NCBI GenBank assembly: GCA_023055425.1
Contig: JALGPY010000003.1
Coordinates: 65,456,991-65,520,990 of the forward strand
Length of the DNA: 64,000 nucleotides
Source of the DNA: Linanthus parryae
Lineage: Eukaryota; Streptophyta; Magnoliopsida; Ericales; Polemoniaceae
Direction: 5' to 3'
This document shows positions 12,298 to 34,617 of this stretch, piece after piece. Numbering within the stretch: the stretch's first letter is position 1; each line of letters starts with the position of its first letter. The notes below the pieces were generated by a model. It did no database searches. It was not told the DNA's origin and saw nothing but the letters and a program-made list of their open reading frames with translations. A program made the position numbers and the translations under genes.

Positions 12298-13341
12298 TCA
12301 ACCGTCTAGGATAGTGGAGGATGCTTTATCCCTCCACTTCTTCTTCTTCCACCATCTCTTTTCCAAAACTTCAAGTGCACCCTTGTGCTGTGTGGATGTT
12401 GGCGAGTTATGGAAGCTAACCCCTTTCATCTTGCAATTTTTCTTCTTAATCAACTTCCATGAAGTACTAATGGGCTCAAATGCATCTTGCTCAATAAAGT
12501 CATCCCAGTAGTACCTCTCTGGTGCCATATGCTCTTCTAGTGACCCATGCAATTCACCCCCACACTTGTTGGTTTTAAACTCCTTGACTATGACATGTAT
12601 ATCATCATCAAAATGGCCCATAGAACAAGAATTTGAAAACTCAATAGTACTGAGCACAAGTGTTTCATCAGCTTCATCATCATCAGCACACCATAGGCTT
12701 CCAATGTTGGTGTCTTCCCATTCATGCCAAGGATGTGAAGGAGCCGGCGATTTTGGCTCGCAATACGGCAGGTCCTCCCATCTTGGGCACACAGGTCCAC
12801 CCTGGTCTAAATCAGAGTCTGATTCCTCATAAATGACAGATTCCACCAATGGTTCCTCGATACTGCAGTCTTCGCTCGGCTCAGGTATCTCTTCTTCCAC
12901 TTGTGGCGGTGATGATGAAGGTTCAGTTTTAGGCTCGCTGTCATGTGGTATGGGCTCCTCTTGTGGCTCTTGAATACTCGATTCCCCTGTCACTGACAGT
13001 TTCTCTACTCGTTCATTTATCCTCTTCATCATCTCCCTCACGTATTCCATACCTACGGTCGAATCGTCTTGTGGAAATTTTTTAGCCACAGATAAAAAAT
13101 TGGAGCACACCTTGATGTCCTCCATAATACTGCGTCGTTCTGCCATAATTGCTGGTGAGTCTTCCTGGTGCTGATGAAACTGTGGAGTATCAAAAATGCA
13201 TGCGTCTTTATACTTGTGATCCTTCTTGCATTTATAGCACCAAATCACTGAGCAGTCATCTGTGTGCCAAACTATGCATCTAGCACAATAGTAGGGGTAA
13301 TCCGAGATCCCCTCATAATCATCCTCGCTCGACATGCTCAT
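12298..13341 (-). CDS. Unrecognised zinc-ribbon-like acidic protein of Athila-like unit 2
   Basis: Full-length 347-residue counterpart of the unit 1 ORF, starting at an ATG about 150 bp after the primer site. The paired CxxC block, acidic middle and basic Trp/Lys tail are intact and there are no stops or frameshifts. By eye the two copies differ by five amino-acid changes (P/S, Y/C, P/H, K/Q, E/A) and one silent change, so there is no sign of protein-level selection since the tandem copy formed. An open frame of this length in two copies suggests the parent element encoded it. No function is assigned. Confidence 0.6.
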   Translation of the reverse strand: MSMSSEDDYEGISDYPYYCARCIVWHTDDCSVIWCYKCKKDHKYKDACIFDTPQFHQHQEDSPAIMAERRSIMEDIKVCSNFLSVAKKFPQDDSTVGMEYVREMMKRINERVEKLSVTGESSIQEPQEEPIPHDSEPKTEPSSSPPQVEEEIPEPSEDCSIEEPLVESVIYEESDSDLDQGGPVCPRWEDLPYCEPKSPAPSHPWHEWEDTNIGSLWCADDDEADETLVLSTIEFSNSCSMGHFDDDIHVIVKEFKTNKCGGELHGSLEEHMAPERYYWDDFIEQDAFEPISTSWKLIKKKNCKMKGVSFHNSPTSTQHKGALEVLEKRWWKKKKWRDKASSTILDG

Positions 13342-13487
13342 TATGTCTCTTGCTTCCTGTGTTCCTGCAAAAAAAACAAACTCACAAGAAACCCGTGAAG
13401 CACAGAGATAGAAAAAAAAATAAAATAAACAAAACTAAAATAAAAGAAATACTCTAAACTAACTCCTAACTAAATAATCTACCGCTG

Positions 13488-13505
13488 TCCCCGGCAACGG
13501 CGCCA
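13488..13505 (-). other. Primer-binding site (tRNA-Asp type), unit 2
   Basis: Same sequence and spacing to the LTR as at 7548-7565. Confidence 0.88.
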
Positions 13506-13511
13506 AAAACT

Positions 13512-16288
13512 TGACACTATTTCTTACGTGTATACGCAAGTGCACGGTCGAAGTAATAAAGATGAGTATTAAAACTCAGGGTTTTCGAACCCGCAGGGAC
13601 AGTCTCTAGATTATTTAGCTAAACGATTAATTTAGAGTTGAAGTAACCAGTAGGAAAAAGTTGTGATTTAAGAAGTCGTCACCCTCAAACAAGTGACTAA
13701 AATTAAATAAACAAAACAAAACTAATATTTTTATTATTTTTTAATTAATACGATAATGGAGAACACTAGATAGTTTTAGGGTCCCTAAGGTATTTAGACG
13801 TTTTCGGATTATAATTTGAAACACTCTACCTACGTCCAGTTATACCGGGTCACACTCATTACGATCATCTGTCGATCTCACGCAAATCTACGTTACGGTC
13901 TACTTCGGGTCCTATCGGTCCACCTCTGTCTACCGTTACGTTCTAGTCAGCTAGCCAGGTTCGCTCACCGGGTCCTGTCGGTCAACCGATTTCACTAAAA
14001 CCTAACTACGACTAACCGAAACAACCCACACAGGGTCATTCAAGTCTCTATTTCCTGTCGGTCTCAAGAAACTACGAGAATGTCAACAAAGTTCTTCACG
14101 AATCCGGGTTCGTTCACTGTCGTGCAACAACCTAGATAACTAGCATGTATTGGGTGATCAAACCAAACAAACTAAAAATTGAGAACAAGAACTTGTTGAA
14201 TTAACTAGAACAATAGGAAGAATTAAGTTCAAGACATTAATCAATTCACCAATCCGAATAATCTAAACAAAACCCTAGTTCTCCATAAACTATCTAGCTA
14301 GAGAGGTTTAGCTACTCATATAGTAGGCAAACAATACAAGTTCTTCCATAAACATGATAGAAAGAGAGGAGAAAAAGAACAAACTAGGAATCCGAGGCTA
14401 TGCCTCTGTCTTCTTCGTACTTCGTCTCCATTCCTCCCTTTGTTTCTTCGTTGTGGTTTCTTTTTTTCTTTTCGTGTGATCTGTTATGGAATACGTAGCC
14501 CTTTCTTTTGTAAAATCAGACCCGTGCTTCACTTAGGGTAGAACTTCCTCTTTTTTTCACTTTGACCCCCCAACCTTGGTGGTCTCTTCAAACCTTAGGT
14601 TGTAGATAATAAGTTCTTCTTTTATTTCACTTTTGCCCCAGCCTAAAAAATCACCGCCTGGAACGAATGAACAGAAGGGCTTCTTCTATTCGCACGAAAT
14701 CGAGGAGATTTCGCATGAAATCCCCTGGAGATCGGGTTGATGCTCTGCTTTGCTTCGCGCTTCTTCTGGGTTTTTCTCTTCCGCGTTGATTATGATCGGA
14801 GATTGCTCTGTGATTGGCAGCGGCTGCTGGGTTGATTCTGGGATTTTCTTCCTTCTTTTGTCTTTTCTGTTTTGCTTATCTAATTGCCGTTGATTCTTCT
14901 TCTCTGATATGCTGTGTTGCGTTGCTCTTTCTCCTTCCTCGCTTCTAGTCTTCGATTGTTTGCTGGGTTCTGTTCTTGCGACCTTTCTCTTGAGGTGTTG
15001 GTGGAGGAGGAATTTTAGGTGGGTTTGTGGTTCGGGTATGGTGAATTGGGTTTATGCGTCATTGTTTTAGTCTGGTGCAGGGCTGGTGTTTGTTGTGAAA
15101 ATTGGGATTCTGGATTTTGGCCGTGGCTGAGAGTTGGGTTGTGGTGATGGTGATAATTGGTAAGTGACTGGTTGGTGTTGAAGGTTTGTAACAGTGGCTG
15201 TGGTGGTGAAAGGTTAATTAGTAGGTTGTTTGTATGTGTTTTGTTGTTGTGGTGTTGATGGTAGGATGAGCAGTGGGTTATTAGGCGAAATTGTATTGGA
15301 GGTTGGCCATGTGGTGAAGTCAATAGCTTAGTTGGGTTTTATTTGAATGGTTTTCATGGTGAATTGGTTAGTACATGGAGGTTGGTTATGTATTCATGGT
15401 TAATCGTGGTGGGTTGTAAGGTAGGCTTGGAATTGAGTTTGGTTTTGTGGTCATAGTATTAGCTGTAGGTGTATTGAATTGTTGTGGAGGTAGTTTGGTG
15501 AAAATGGTGATTTTGTGGAGGTTAGTTTAATGGTGATGAATTGGTTATTGGAGTTGAAGCAGGTTGTTTTGGAGTGAAAGAAAGGGAGGTGGTACTGGTG
15601 ATGGTTATTGTTGTTGTTAGGAAAGGTTACATGTGAAGGAGAATTCTGGTGGTGATGAAAAGTGGTTTAAGTGTTGGATTAATTGGTGATTGTTTTTCAT
15701 TGCCATGGAAGGTACTGGTGAAATGGTGGTGAGGTTGAGTACTGGTAATGGTGATGGATAGTCATGTAATGGTGTTAGGAGGTTTGGAATTGGTTACAGT
15801 AAGTTGATTGGTTTAATTGGTGAAGGAGAAGTTTCAGTTGGAATTGGTATTCACACAATGGTCATTAGTTTGGTAGTTAAATGTAGGTTGTGATGGGCAG
15901 GGTAGGTTGTAGGTGGTTTTGGTAACTGTCAAATGTGGTGAATTGGTTTACTGTAGAGAATGGCCAGCAGATGTGAGACTATGATTAAGTTTCTGGTTCA
16001 TTCCCTTGTACATCTTCGAGCTCTTCCTCGACTTCCGAAGTTTGTCTCTCCTTTCCATGCTCATGAGCCTCCGATACCTGAGAATCAAAACACTACAAAT
16101 ACCGGGTGTAAAATGCGACAATTATAGCTCAAATAAACTAGAAAATGCCCGGACTATCAATTACGCGCATTTAGCTCAACTACACAAAATCCTCACATTC
16201 AAAGTGCAAAACTCATAATATTTATCCGGAATGCACGCAAAACGATAGTAAACACGTAGAAGAAATATAAATCTATACATAGTTATCA
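13512..16288 (-). repeat. Athila-like LTR-c (outer 5' LTR of the array)
   Basis: 2,777 bp from TGACACTATTTC to TAGTTATCA, then the target duplication TCCAC. It has the same G/T-rich, C-poor block (about 15000-15970). The minus frame at 15015-15323 is a low-complexity product of that skew and is not called as a gene. Confidence 0.88.
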
Positions 16289-16756
16289 TCCACTACGATC
16301 TCTAAGCTTGCTTCTCATTGTATCCGGTACACGCCTTTATAACTACCCAGTTACGGTGTAGCGTTTAACGCTACCAAAATCACAATAATCCACAACTAGA
16401 ATATCTAGCGACTTCAAGTCTAAGGATGACAATACCATTGCACCATGAGAAGCGCTTGTGACTTAAGATAACGTGTATGTAGCCTTCTCGGAGATGGGTC
16501 AATCCAGTGCGTCATTACCCTTAAATCACACCTATGTGTTGGATCATGATATCTGCATATCAATCCAACCCCATACTAGTCTATAGATGATTGTCCGATT
16601 AATCATTATACTGGACTAGGGATATTTAAGATAAACAACACAATTGTAAATCTAAGGACTTCATTATATTAAATATCCAATAAATAATAAATGAATTTTC
16701 TAGCCACAAATAAATTCATACTAAACTAGATTGCCTCTAGGGCATCTATTCCAACA
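16289..16756 (-). mobile_element. Angela-type Copia 3' LTR, second part
   Basis: Continues the LTR interrupted at 1665 and ends CTATTCCAACA, the reverse complement of the TGTTGG LTR start. The adjoining GTCTCCCACTTGCAC is the reverse complement of the polypurine tract seen at 60095-60108. Together the two parts give an LTR of roughly 1.43 kb. Confidence 0.85.
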
Positions 16757-16770
16757 GTCTCCCACTTGCA

Positions 16771-18408
16771 CTAGAGCCAATCAGGCGCATCTCGTATGCC
16801 CATACTTCTAGTGTGTCCTTCATGCTTCCACTGCGTAAGCGGCTTTGTAAGTGGATCTGACAGATTCTCATCTGTAGGAATCTTGCATATCCGAAGTTCT
16901 CCTCTATCGATAATATCTCGAATCAGATGAAACTTCCTGAGCACGTGCTTGGATTTCTGGTGCGACATGGGTTCCTTCGATTGCGCGATCGCCCCAGTGT
17001 TGTCACAGTACAACTCAACCGGATCCGCAATGCTAGGAACCACACCAAGTTCAGAAACAAACTTTCTGATCCAAACAGCTTCCTTTGCTGCGCCATTTGC
17101 AGCAATGTACTCAGCCTCTGTTGTAGAATCAGCTACCGTCTCTTGCTTGGAACTCTTCCAGCTCACCGCTGCTCTATTCAGGCAAAACACATATCCCGAC
17201 TGTGATCTAAATTTATCTCTGTCGGTCTGGAAGCTTGCATAAGTGTAACCCCTTACACGCAACTCTTCTTCACCGCCAAACATCAAGAAAGCATCCTTAG
17301 TTCTTCTCAAGTACTTTAGGATGTTCTTGACTGCAATCCAGTGACTCTCACCCGGATTGGATTGGTATCTTCTTGTCATACTCAAGACATATGACACATC
17401 TGGTCTAGTACATAACATGGCGCACATGATAGATCCTATGGACAAGGCATAGGGAATTCTACTCATGCGTTCCTTCTCAATCTCATTGGAAGGACAACCA
17501 CTCTTCGAAAAAGTGATTCCATGTGACATGGGCAAGAATCCTTTCTTGGAATCTTGCATGTTGGACCGCTTCAACACCTTGTCTATATATGTACTTTGAC
17601 TTAGGCCTAGCAGTCTCGTAGATCTATCTCTATAGATCTTTATACCGAGTATATAGGCTGCTTCCCCTAAGTCCTTCATTGAGAAACACTTCCCTAGCCA
17701 ATCTTTAACAGATTGCAGCATGGGAACGTCGTTTCCAATGAGTAGTATGTCATCCACATACAAGACCAGAAAAGCTACAGAGCTCCCACTAACCGTCTTG
17801 TAAAACAAGACTCATCTTCGTTTCTGATTGAAGCCAAACTCTTTGACTACTTCATCAAAACGTCGATTCCAACTCCTAGAAGCTTGCTTCAATCCATAAA
17901 TGGATCGTTGCAGCTTACAGAATTTGTTGGTTTGCTTTGGATCCTCAAAACCCTCCGGCTGTATCATATACACGTCCTCGAGGAGATTCCCATAAAGGAA
18001 TGCTGTTTTGACATCCAAATCTCATAGTCATGGTACGCTGCAATCGCAAGTAGGATTCGGATGGATTTGGTCATAGCGACTGGTGAAAAGGTTTCATCAT
18101 AGTCAATACCATGAATTTGTCTGAATCCTTTAGCCACCAATCGACCCTTATAGGTAATCACATTACCGTCCATGTCGATCTTCTTCTTGAAGACCCACTT
18201 GCACCCTATGGGCCGCGCCCCTTCGGGTGGTTCCACCAAATTCCATACTTTGTTGGTATTCATGGATTACATCTCGGATCTCATGGCTTCTAGCCACTTC
18301 TGAGAGTCAGGGCCTTTCATGGCCTCTTCATAGGTAGTAGGCTCATCATCTATGAGCATCGTGTCACCGGAATCGGTCACGAGAAGTCCATACCTCTCGG
18401 GTTCCTGG
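16771..18408 (-). pseudogene. Angela-type Copia RT and RNase H remnant
   Basis: Minus-strand 3' part of a Copia polyprotein next to its LTR. The segment 17808-16771 holds the RT catalytic YVDD box (VLYVDDILLIGND) and the RNase H region with STTEAEYIAA. The piece at 18018-17812 holds MDVKTAFLYG and the piece at 18263-17964 holds the RT start (GCKWVFKKKIDMDGN). These pieces are in different frames or split by stops. The sequence stops near 18408 within the linker before RT, so gag, protease, integrase and the 5' LTR are missing. It is close to the pol of the element at 53081-61543. Confidence 0.88.
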
Positions 18409-19656
18409 CGCAGCAATACTAATAAATCATCAATCAATAATGCTACCAACTCCTCGTCGTCATCGGATTATGATTCGGACATCGTAAGCAATACTAATAA
18501 ATCATCAATCATGTTGAAACTATAAAGTCTCGACAATCAAACAATACCCCTTCACCTACAAAATAGACCATAGAATAAGAAAGTCATGAGCATGTAAATG
18601 ACATTTTTGAAGCTGGCGGTTTTGGTAATCAAGAGAAAAATATGATAATCAAATAACTAAATAGGAATTTGATGGAAGCTTTTGTGAGAGCTCCATTGTC
18701 AAAGAAGTGGTTGCTTACATTTGCGCCAAGAGAAGAGGAAATACAAAGTGGAGCACAAGTTTACAACATGGACATGCTTCATGACATTGCTAGGATTGTA
18801 CTAGTACAACGATAAAGAAGAGAGCAACATAATTAAGGCACCATATGAATATTTAAAAAGATATGAAAAATCTGAATTCATATCTATTTCCAATTGAAGG
18901 AGTAGGATTCATTGGATTCTAAAAAAAATAAAAATAAAAAATCTCACAAAGGAAACTGAAACTCAATCAACAATCCCCCAAAATTTTCAGTTCAAGATAG
19001 TATAGTTCATAATTAGTTAGAAATTTGATAAAAAAATGTTTTGTGTAACCGAAAGTCATACAAATAAACAGGTTTACCTACCTACTTTTTTGCTTACACT
19101 GCTCGAGTGAGGAGCTTAAATTATCGTTAGCTAAAAAAGAAAAAGGGTCATTTTATGTTTGATTTGACTCTTTTTTGCATAATAATAGTACTGGGATGCT
19201 CTAAAACTAGCGTAGTTTCCTCAAAAAAAAAAAAAAAAAAAAAAACTAACGTAGTTTGGACTTTTTAACAGATGTCTCTCTCATTGTTTGACTAACTACA
19301 CAAACACACCCCTTGGGATGGAGACTGGGGCGGTTGTTGGCTGTCGAAATAAGTGAGTGAAGTCGAGTCGGATGAACCACCACCACCGTCCTCCTATACC
19401 ACCACCGTCGCTGAAGCACCACAACCAGTGAGTGAAGTCTGAAGCTACCGCTGCCTCCATCTGAAGTGTCCGACCAACATCAACTCTATTGGACTCCAAT
19501 TTGGGGGTATATTTTGTCTCATCCCTTCTTCTTCTGAATAGTGTTTGAATCTAATCAATCAATCAATCAATCGATTAGAGCTAAATCACCACCCGAATCA
19601 AATGTTATTGTTGCGGCAGCAGTTTTGATCTCCGCGCTCGATCTCCTCATCCAACA
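18409..19656 (+). promoter_or_regulatory. Intergenic and putative promoter/5' UTR of VPS45
   Basis: About 1.25 kb without a supportable gene. It holds a 25-bp direct repeat (18412-18436 and 18487-18511) at the broken Copia end, an A-run near 19225-19244, and an (AATC)n run at 19552-19572 about 85 bp before the VPS45 ATG, probably in the 5' UTR. The TATA box and transcription start could not be fixed by eye. Confidence 0.4.
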
Positions 19657-30781
<11,125 letters not shown>

Positions 30782-31439
30782 GATCTCTGCCCAGCAGGAG
30801 GAATCACTTGGGGAATATGTAGATAACAGGGGATTCTGTACATCTGCGGCGGTTCTTATTGTGGTGGTACTATACTGGCGCAACGGTTGGTCTTATAGCA
30901 ATCTAGTTCAGTTTTTACTGATTGCTCTTCAAGGATCGACCAAGTAAACATATCAACATAGAGGATTAATCTTACAGAGAGATGATAGCTTCCTTGCTAG
31001 TCTTGCGACGTCGCTTCTTTTGTTGTATTATTAATCCAATTGTTGCACAATTCCCTTGCACACTGTTTCTCGGATTTGAAAGTACTTTAGTTACCATATG
31101 GTATGGTTTAACATATATTAAACTGGTAATTTACTGAACATTCATCTTGTGTCCAGTTATTATTCTTTTTTTGGGGGATGGGTTAAATAACACGAATACT
31201 CCTTGTAATGCTTTCTATTTTGGCAAACTAATTACTACGAGTTTAGTATGAACAGAATCTTAGCATGGGAACAGGATTTAAAATATCTGAGAAACGAGCT
31301 TTAGACTCAAAATAATTGCAAGGATTTGTTGTTTTACTCCAAGCACCAACAAGATAATTCCAAGCACCAACAAACAGTGTAAGATAATTGCATGTAACCA
31401 ACTGCCCAAACTAAATTTGAACTCGAAGCGAATTTCTAA
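30782..31439. other. Intergenic region between two convergent genes
   Basis: Holds the presumed 3' UTRs of VPS45 and of the minus-strand gene ending at 31440. The segment directly after the VPS45 stop is in no reading frame of note. No repeat or RNA gene was recognised. Confidence 0.5.
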
Positions 31440-32415
31440 TCAGTACTGTCGCGGACAGAGTAAGATTATTTCACTACTAGCGGACTGAAACTGCTTCAAA
31501 ATGAACGTAAAAAAAAGAAACTGCTTCAAGATCCTCTTCAAGTCTTCATCTCCAGAATGTTCAGCAGTGATTTGGAAAGATGTCAGCTCACAACGAACTT
31601 CCTCAAGTACCGTCTCCAAATCGCAGTTTGAAGTTCCTTCACCAGCCTCCTCCTTAGGTGCTAGGTTCTCAAGTTTTTCCTGCAGAATATTACATGTAAT
31701 AAACTTCAGTTTTCGTGAATCCTTTCACAAAAATCTCTTGAATTAGTATGATGATGCTGCAGTATGACAAACCTTGATAAAGGATTTGATGACAGGTAAG
31801 AGCACAACCCTAGAGTCTAGCCCATGTAGCTTATTGAATCTGGCCATCGCTTTTGTTGTGAAATTATAAATGCTCATTATTTTGGCATCCACTTTATACC
31901 ACTGCAGCCATACACCACAAAATAATTAATGATTGATATACAAGTACATATAAAATCACAAACACAAGACAAATTTTGATATACAGAGTTGAAAGAAAGA
32001 AAGTAAGAAAGAAACCATACCTTTGCAATTTCATTCTCCTTGTATTGTGCCAGAAAATTGACAACCGCCTCTTCATTTTGAAGTAAATTCGTCAAGTCCT
32101 TGGCAGGGACATCAGTAGCATATCCAAACTCTTCTAGTACTTTGTCAATGGCAGTAGACTCAACTTTAGCAGCATCAGGTGCTAGTTCCACTTTCCCTTC
32201 AAAGTATCTCATATTTCCTAGTCTTGAAATGGTAAAGATAACTCATTCTGTTACGTTTCGGATATTGCCGTCTCCTTGCACGTTCTGCGGCACAAATGCC
32301 CTCCAGAGACGTAAAACTTTGATGTATCGATTGAAATATCTTCTTGGTCTTTGACCAACGTTTCGATTAGGTTCAACATCCTCGCATAGGCTGGCAATAT
32401 TGTTTCGTTGACTAG
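31440..32415 (-). pseudogene. Unrecognised host gene, 3' portion (exons downstream of the insertion)
   Basis: Proposed coding pieces on the minus strand: 32415-32318, 32222-32021, 31901-31773 and 31679-31440 (stop TGA), with GT/AG borders and matching phase. The 95-bp intron 32317-32223 is preferred over a 32-bp alternative, which is too short for a plant. Readable stretches include FEGKVELAPDAAKV, LEEFGYATDVPAKDL, WYKVDAKIMSIYNF and VVLLPVIKSFIK. It looks like a helical soluble protein without membrane segments or a recognised domain. Its first exon lies beyond the 11.5 kb insertion, at 43926-44259. Transcription through the insertion is unlikely to give the full product. Confidence 0.6.
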
Positions 32416-32530
32416 TGTCACGGGTTGACATCTTGGCTAGCACTGAGCGTGCGAACCCAATGTCATCCCATGACCATGATTCGATTAAGTTAGAATACTC
32501 CCTATAATTCAGAGTTTGGAGGATGATGTA

Positions 32531-32670
32531 GAGTGTTCTAGAAATAAGTGGAATAATCTAGAGCATGACGGAATGTTCTAGAAGGCGATGGAATAATCTA
32601 GAATATGGCGGAATATTCTAGAAGACGGTGGAACAATCTAGAAGGTGGTGGAACATTCTAGAAAGGTCTA
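32531..32670 (+). promoter_or_regulatory. Heat-shock element array, 20-bp period
   Basis: Seven consecutive 20-bp units start at 32531, 32551, 32571, 32591, 32611, 32631 and 32651. Three contain the perfect trimeric heat-shock element GAAnnTTCnnGAA (32571-32583, 32611-32623, 32651-32663). A fourth perfect site lies at 32742-32754. The remaining units are one base off or carry the dimer TTCTAGAA. Heat-shock factors bind this pattern. The array ends about 220 bp before a TATA box on the same strand. Confidence 0.8.
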
Positions 32671-32887
32671 AGAATGTGGAAGAAGGTTCAGGAATATTAT
32701 AGAGTGTTCTCGGATGTTCTCAACGTGTGTAGATGGTTCATGAATGTTCTAGAACTATAGGGAAGGTTCGAGAATATGGTAGATGTTTGTAGAATATTCT
32801 TGATAGGAATAGTGTGGAAGAATGTAAGAAGGTAGGAAGGTTCTAGAGCTAGCATTAATTAGAGTAGCTAGATCCTTCCATGACTTG

Positions 32888-32895
32888 TATAAATA
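32888..32895 (+). promoter_or_regulatory. TATA box of the heat-shock-element LTR
   Basis: TATAAATA, correctly placed downstream of the heat-shock motifs. The inserted Athila begins 29 bp after it, so the natural start site would lie at or just inside the insertion border. Confidence 0.6.
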
Positions 32896-34240
32896 GGTAG
32901 GAGCTCATTTGGAGCAACCCAACTGATAACGCCCAACTAGGGGTTATTTTATAGCCTGAAAAGATGTGTATGTGTGCTGGAAAATCGCGTTTTAGCCAGA
33001 ATTCACCCTCGGAAAGCCTCGGTTTTAGGAACGAGACGTTTATTTGCTCTTTGTGAATTTCTGCATGTTTCGTACTTTTATTGGATATGATCGCGGGTTT
33101 TGTCATGTTTTTACAGGAACAGGTTCGGAAAGTGCATTGGGATGCGTGCCGAGACAGAACCGGGTTCGCCTCGAGAAACGTGCAGAAAACGCTCGGAGCA
33201 GGATTTGACCGAGACTGGTACAAGGGAGAGCGGAATGGAAAAACGAGCAGTGAAAACCGACCGAGGAAGCTGAAAACGCCAAAACCGAGAATCACCGGGA
33301 TGCGCTCGGTCGACAATATCTTGAGCTTGACTTGGAATTTTGAAGTGAAACCAGGGGCAAAAGAACGGAGACGTCAAGGGCTTTCCGAAAACAGGTTATA
33401 ATGCTGAAACGGAGTCCGGCCGAAAAACCGACTCCCGTCAAGTGTGGGTCCCAGTCAGGCCACGCCCGAGTAAGGAGTCTCGGTTTCCGGTGTCCGGAGT
33501 CAGGAGCAACTATTTCATGTTCGTGACGATGTCCGGGACAGTTTTGGCCTAGGGGTATTTTGGTCATTTTGGCACCGGGCCCGGGTTTCCGGAGTCAAGT
33601 TCAGATTTTGTCTTCCAAATTTAGTCAGCAGTTTACCTATGGCCAGAGTCAGGATTGGAGAGAATTTGGAGCGGTTTTGACCCAGGGGTATTTTGGTAAT
33701 TTTGACAAGTTTCGGGTCAAAACGCAAGACGGGAACACGGGAAAGCAGGAAGACACCGAGGAAGGAAAACCGGAGATTTCAGGCAGAAGTCTGGGACCCA
33801 GAAGACCCAACCGGGTCCACCAGAGCACCAAGCCGGGCAAGGACACAGCCATGTCTGCGTATATACGCAGAGCTGCGTATATACGCAGGCAGGGAGGTGG
33901 TGGTGGGTGGATTTTGGGCCCCTGTGATAGCTCCTCACTAGGAGTTATCGGTTAACCCAATTTGAGGGGAGCCGGAAATGAAGCAGGCATGCGGGTGAAG
34001 GATCCAAGGAGGCTGAGAAGCCGAGCATGCAAGTCGAGAAGATTGGCACGTTTCCCGAGGAAGATTGGCACGCAGTCCGAGGAGCCTGGCACGCATCCCG
34101 AGGCATCCCGAGCAGTTTGTCACGCAACCCGAGACGGACGAAACACACTCCGAGAAGATCAGCAGTCATCCCAAGACATCCCGAGGAGCCTGGTACGCAT
34201 CCCGAGGCATCCCGAGGAGTTTGGCGCGCAAACCGAGGAG

Positions 34241-34525
34241 GCAGCTACCTACGCAGTTAGCTACGCTGCTAACTACGCAGTTAGCTACGCTGCTAACTAC
34301 GCAGGTAGCTACGCAGCTACCTACGCAGTTAGCTACGCTGCTAACTACGCAGGTAGCTACGCAGCTACCTCCGCAGTTAGCTACGCTGCTAACTCCGCAG
34401 GTAGCTACGCAGTAACTACGCAGGTAGCTACGCAGCAACTACGCAGTTAGCTACGCTGCTAACTACGCAGGTAGCTACGTAGCTACCTACGCAGCCAACT
34501 ACGCAGGTAGCTACGCAGCTATCTT
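34241..34525 (+). repeat. Palindromic GTAGCTACGC / TTAGCTACGCTGCTAA array in the 5' LTR
   Basis: Short units such as CTACGCAG, GTAGCTACGCAGCTAC and TTAGCTACGCTGCTAAC follow one another about 280 bp upstream of the TATA box region. Many are self-complementary. The copy in the 3' LTR is about 70 bp shorter. Confidence 0.85.
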
Positions 34526-34608
34526 GCGCAGTTGGCCCGTTTCCCGAGGCGGTTTCGGCCCAGTGGCAGTTTCGTAATTTCGGCAGTTTCCAGAAACGTC
34601 TCCAGCAC

Positions 34609-34617
34609 TATATAAAG
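34609..34617 (+). promoter_or_regulatory. TATA box of the Athila 5' LTR
   Basis: TATATAAAG, also present at 42772-42780 in the 3' LTR. Confidence 0.7.

Larger units (their letters stand above)
1666..16288 (-). mobile_element. Tandem non-autonomous Athila-like Gypsy array: LTR-internal-LTR-internal-LTR
   Basis: Three near-identical LTRs of about 2.75 kb alternate with two near-identical internal regions of about 3.16 kb. Both internal regions have a primer site complementary to tRNA-Asp (GGCGCCGTTGCCGGGGA), as usual in Athila, next to LTR-b and LTR-c, and a polypurine tract at the other end, so the element reads on the minus strand. The outer ends are TGACAC...TTATCA and the 5-bp flanks are identical (TCCAC at 1661-1665 and 16289-16293). 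The array therefore sits as one integration event in the Angela LTR, with the extra unit added during or after insertion. No gag, protease, RT or integrase was found, so mobilisation would need proteins from an autonomous relative. Confidence 0.88.
32416..32923 (+). mobile_element. Solo-LTR-like element, left part, with heat-shock elements and TATA box
   Basis: Begins TGTCACGGG; the matching end CCCGTGACA is at 43917-43925, beyond the inserted Athila. Taking out the Athila and one CCAAC copy leaves about 701 bp with a perfect 9-bp terminal inverted repeat, an upstream array of heat-shock motifs, a TATA box at 32888 and about 230 bp after it. Only one copy is present and no internal domain, so a solo LTR is the simplest reading. 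The candidate target duplication is imperfect (ACTAG at 32411-32415; ACTAC overlapping the right end). Its superfamily is not certain. Confidence 0.65.

Noticed and set aside
15015..15323. His/Thr/Pro-rich 102-residue minus frame
   Set aside because: Product of the C/A-rich strand of an LTR, disrupted in the other two LTR copies.
32223..32254. A 32-bp intron in the broken host gene
   Set aside because: Too short for plant splicing; a 95-bp intron (32223-32317) keeps the frame with good borders.
33962..34450. Repetitive 162-residue frame (YAANYAVSYA-type repeats)
   Set aside because: It reads through the GTAGCTACGC array of the LTR; other frames give similar repeats and there is no domain.
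34241..34525. CRISPR-like repeat array
   Set aside because: Units are contiguous and palindromic without unique spacers, and lie in a plant LTR.
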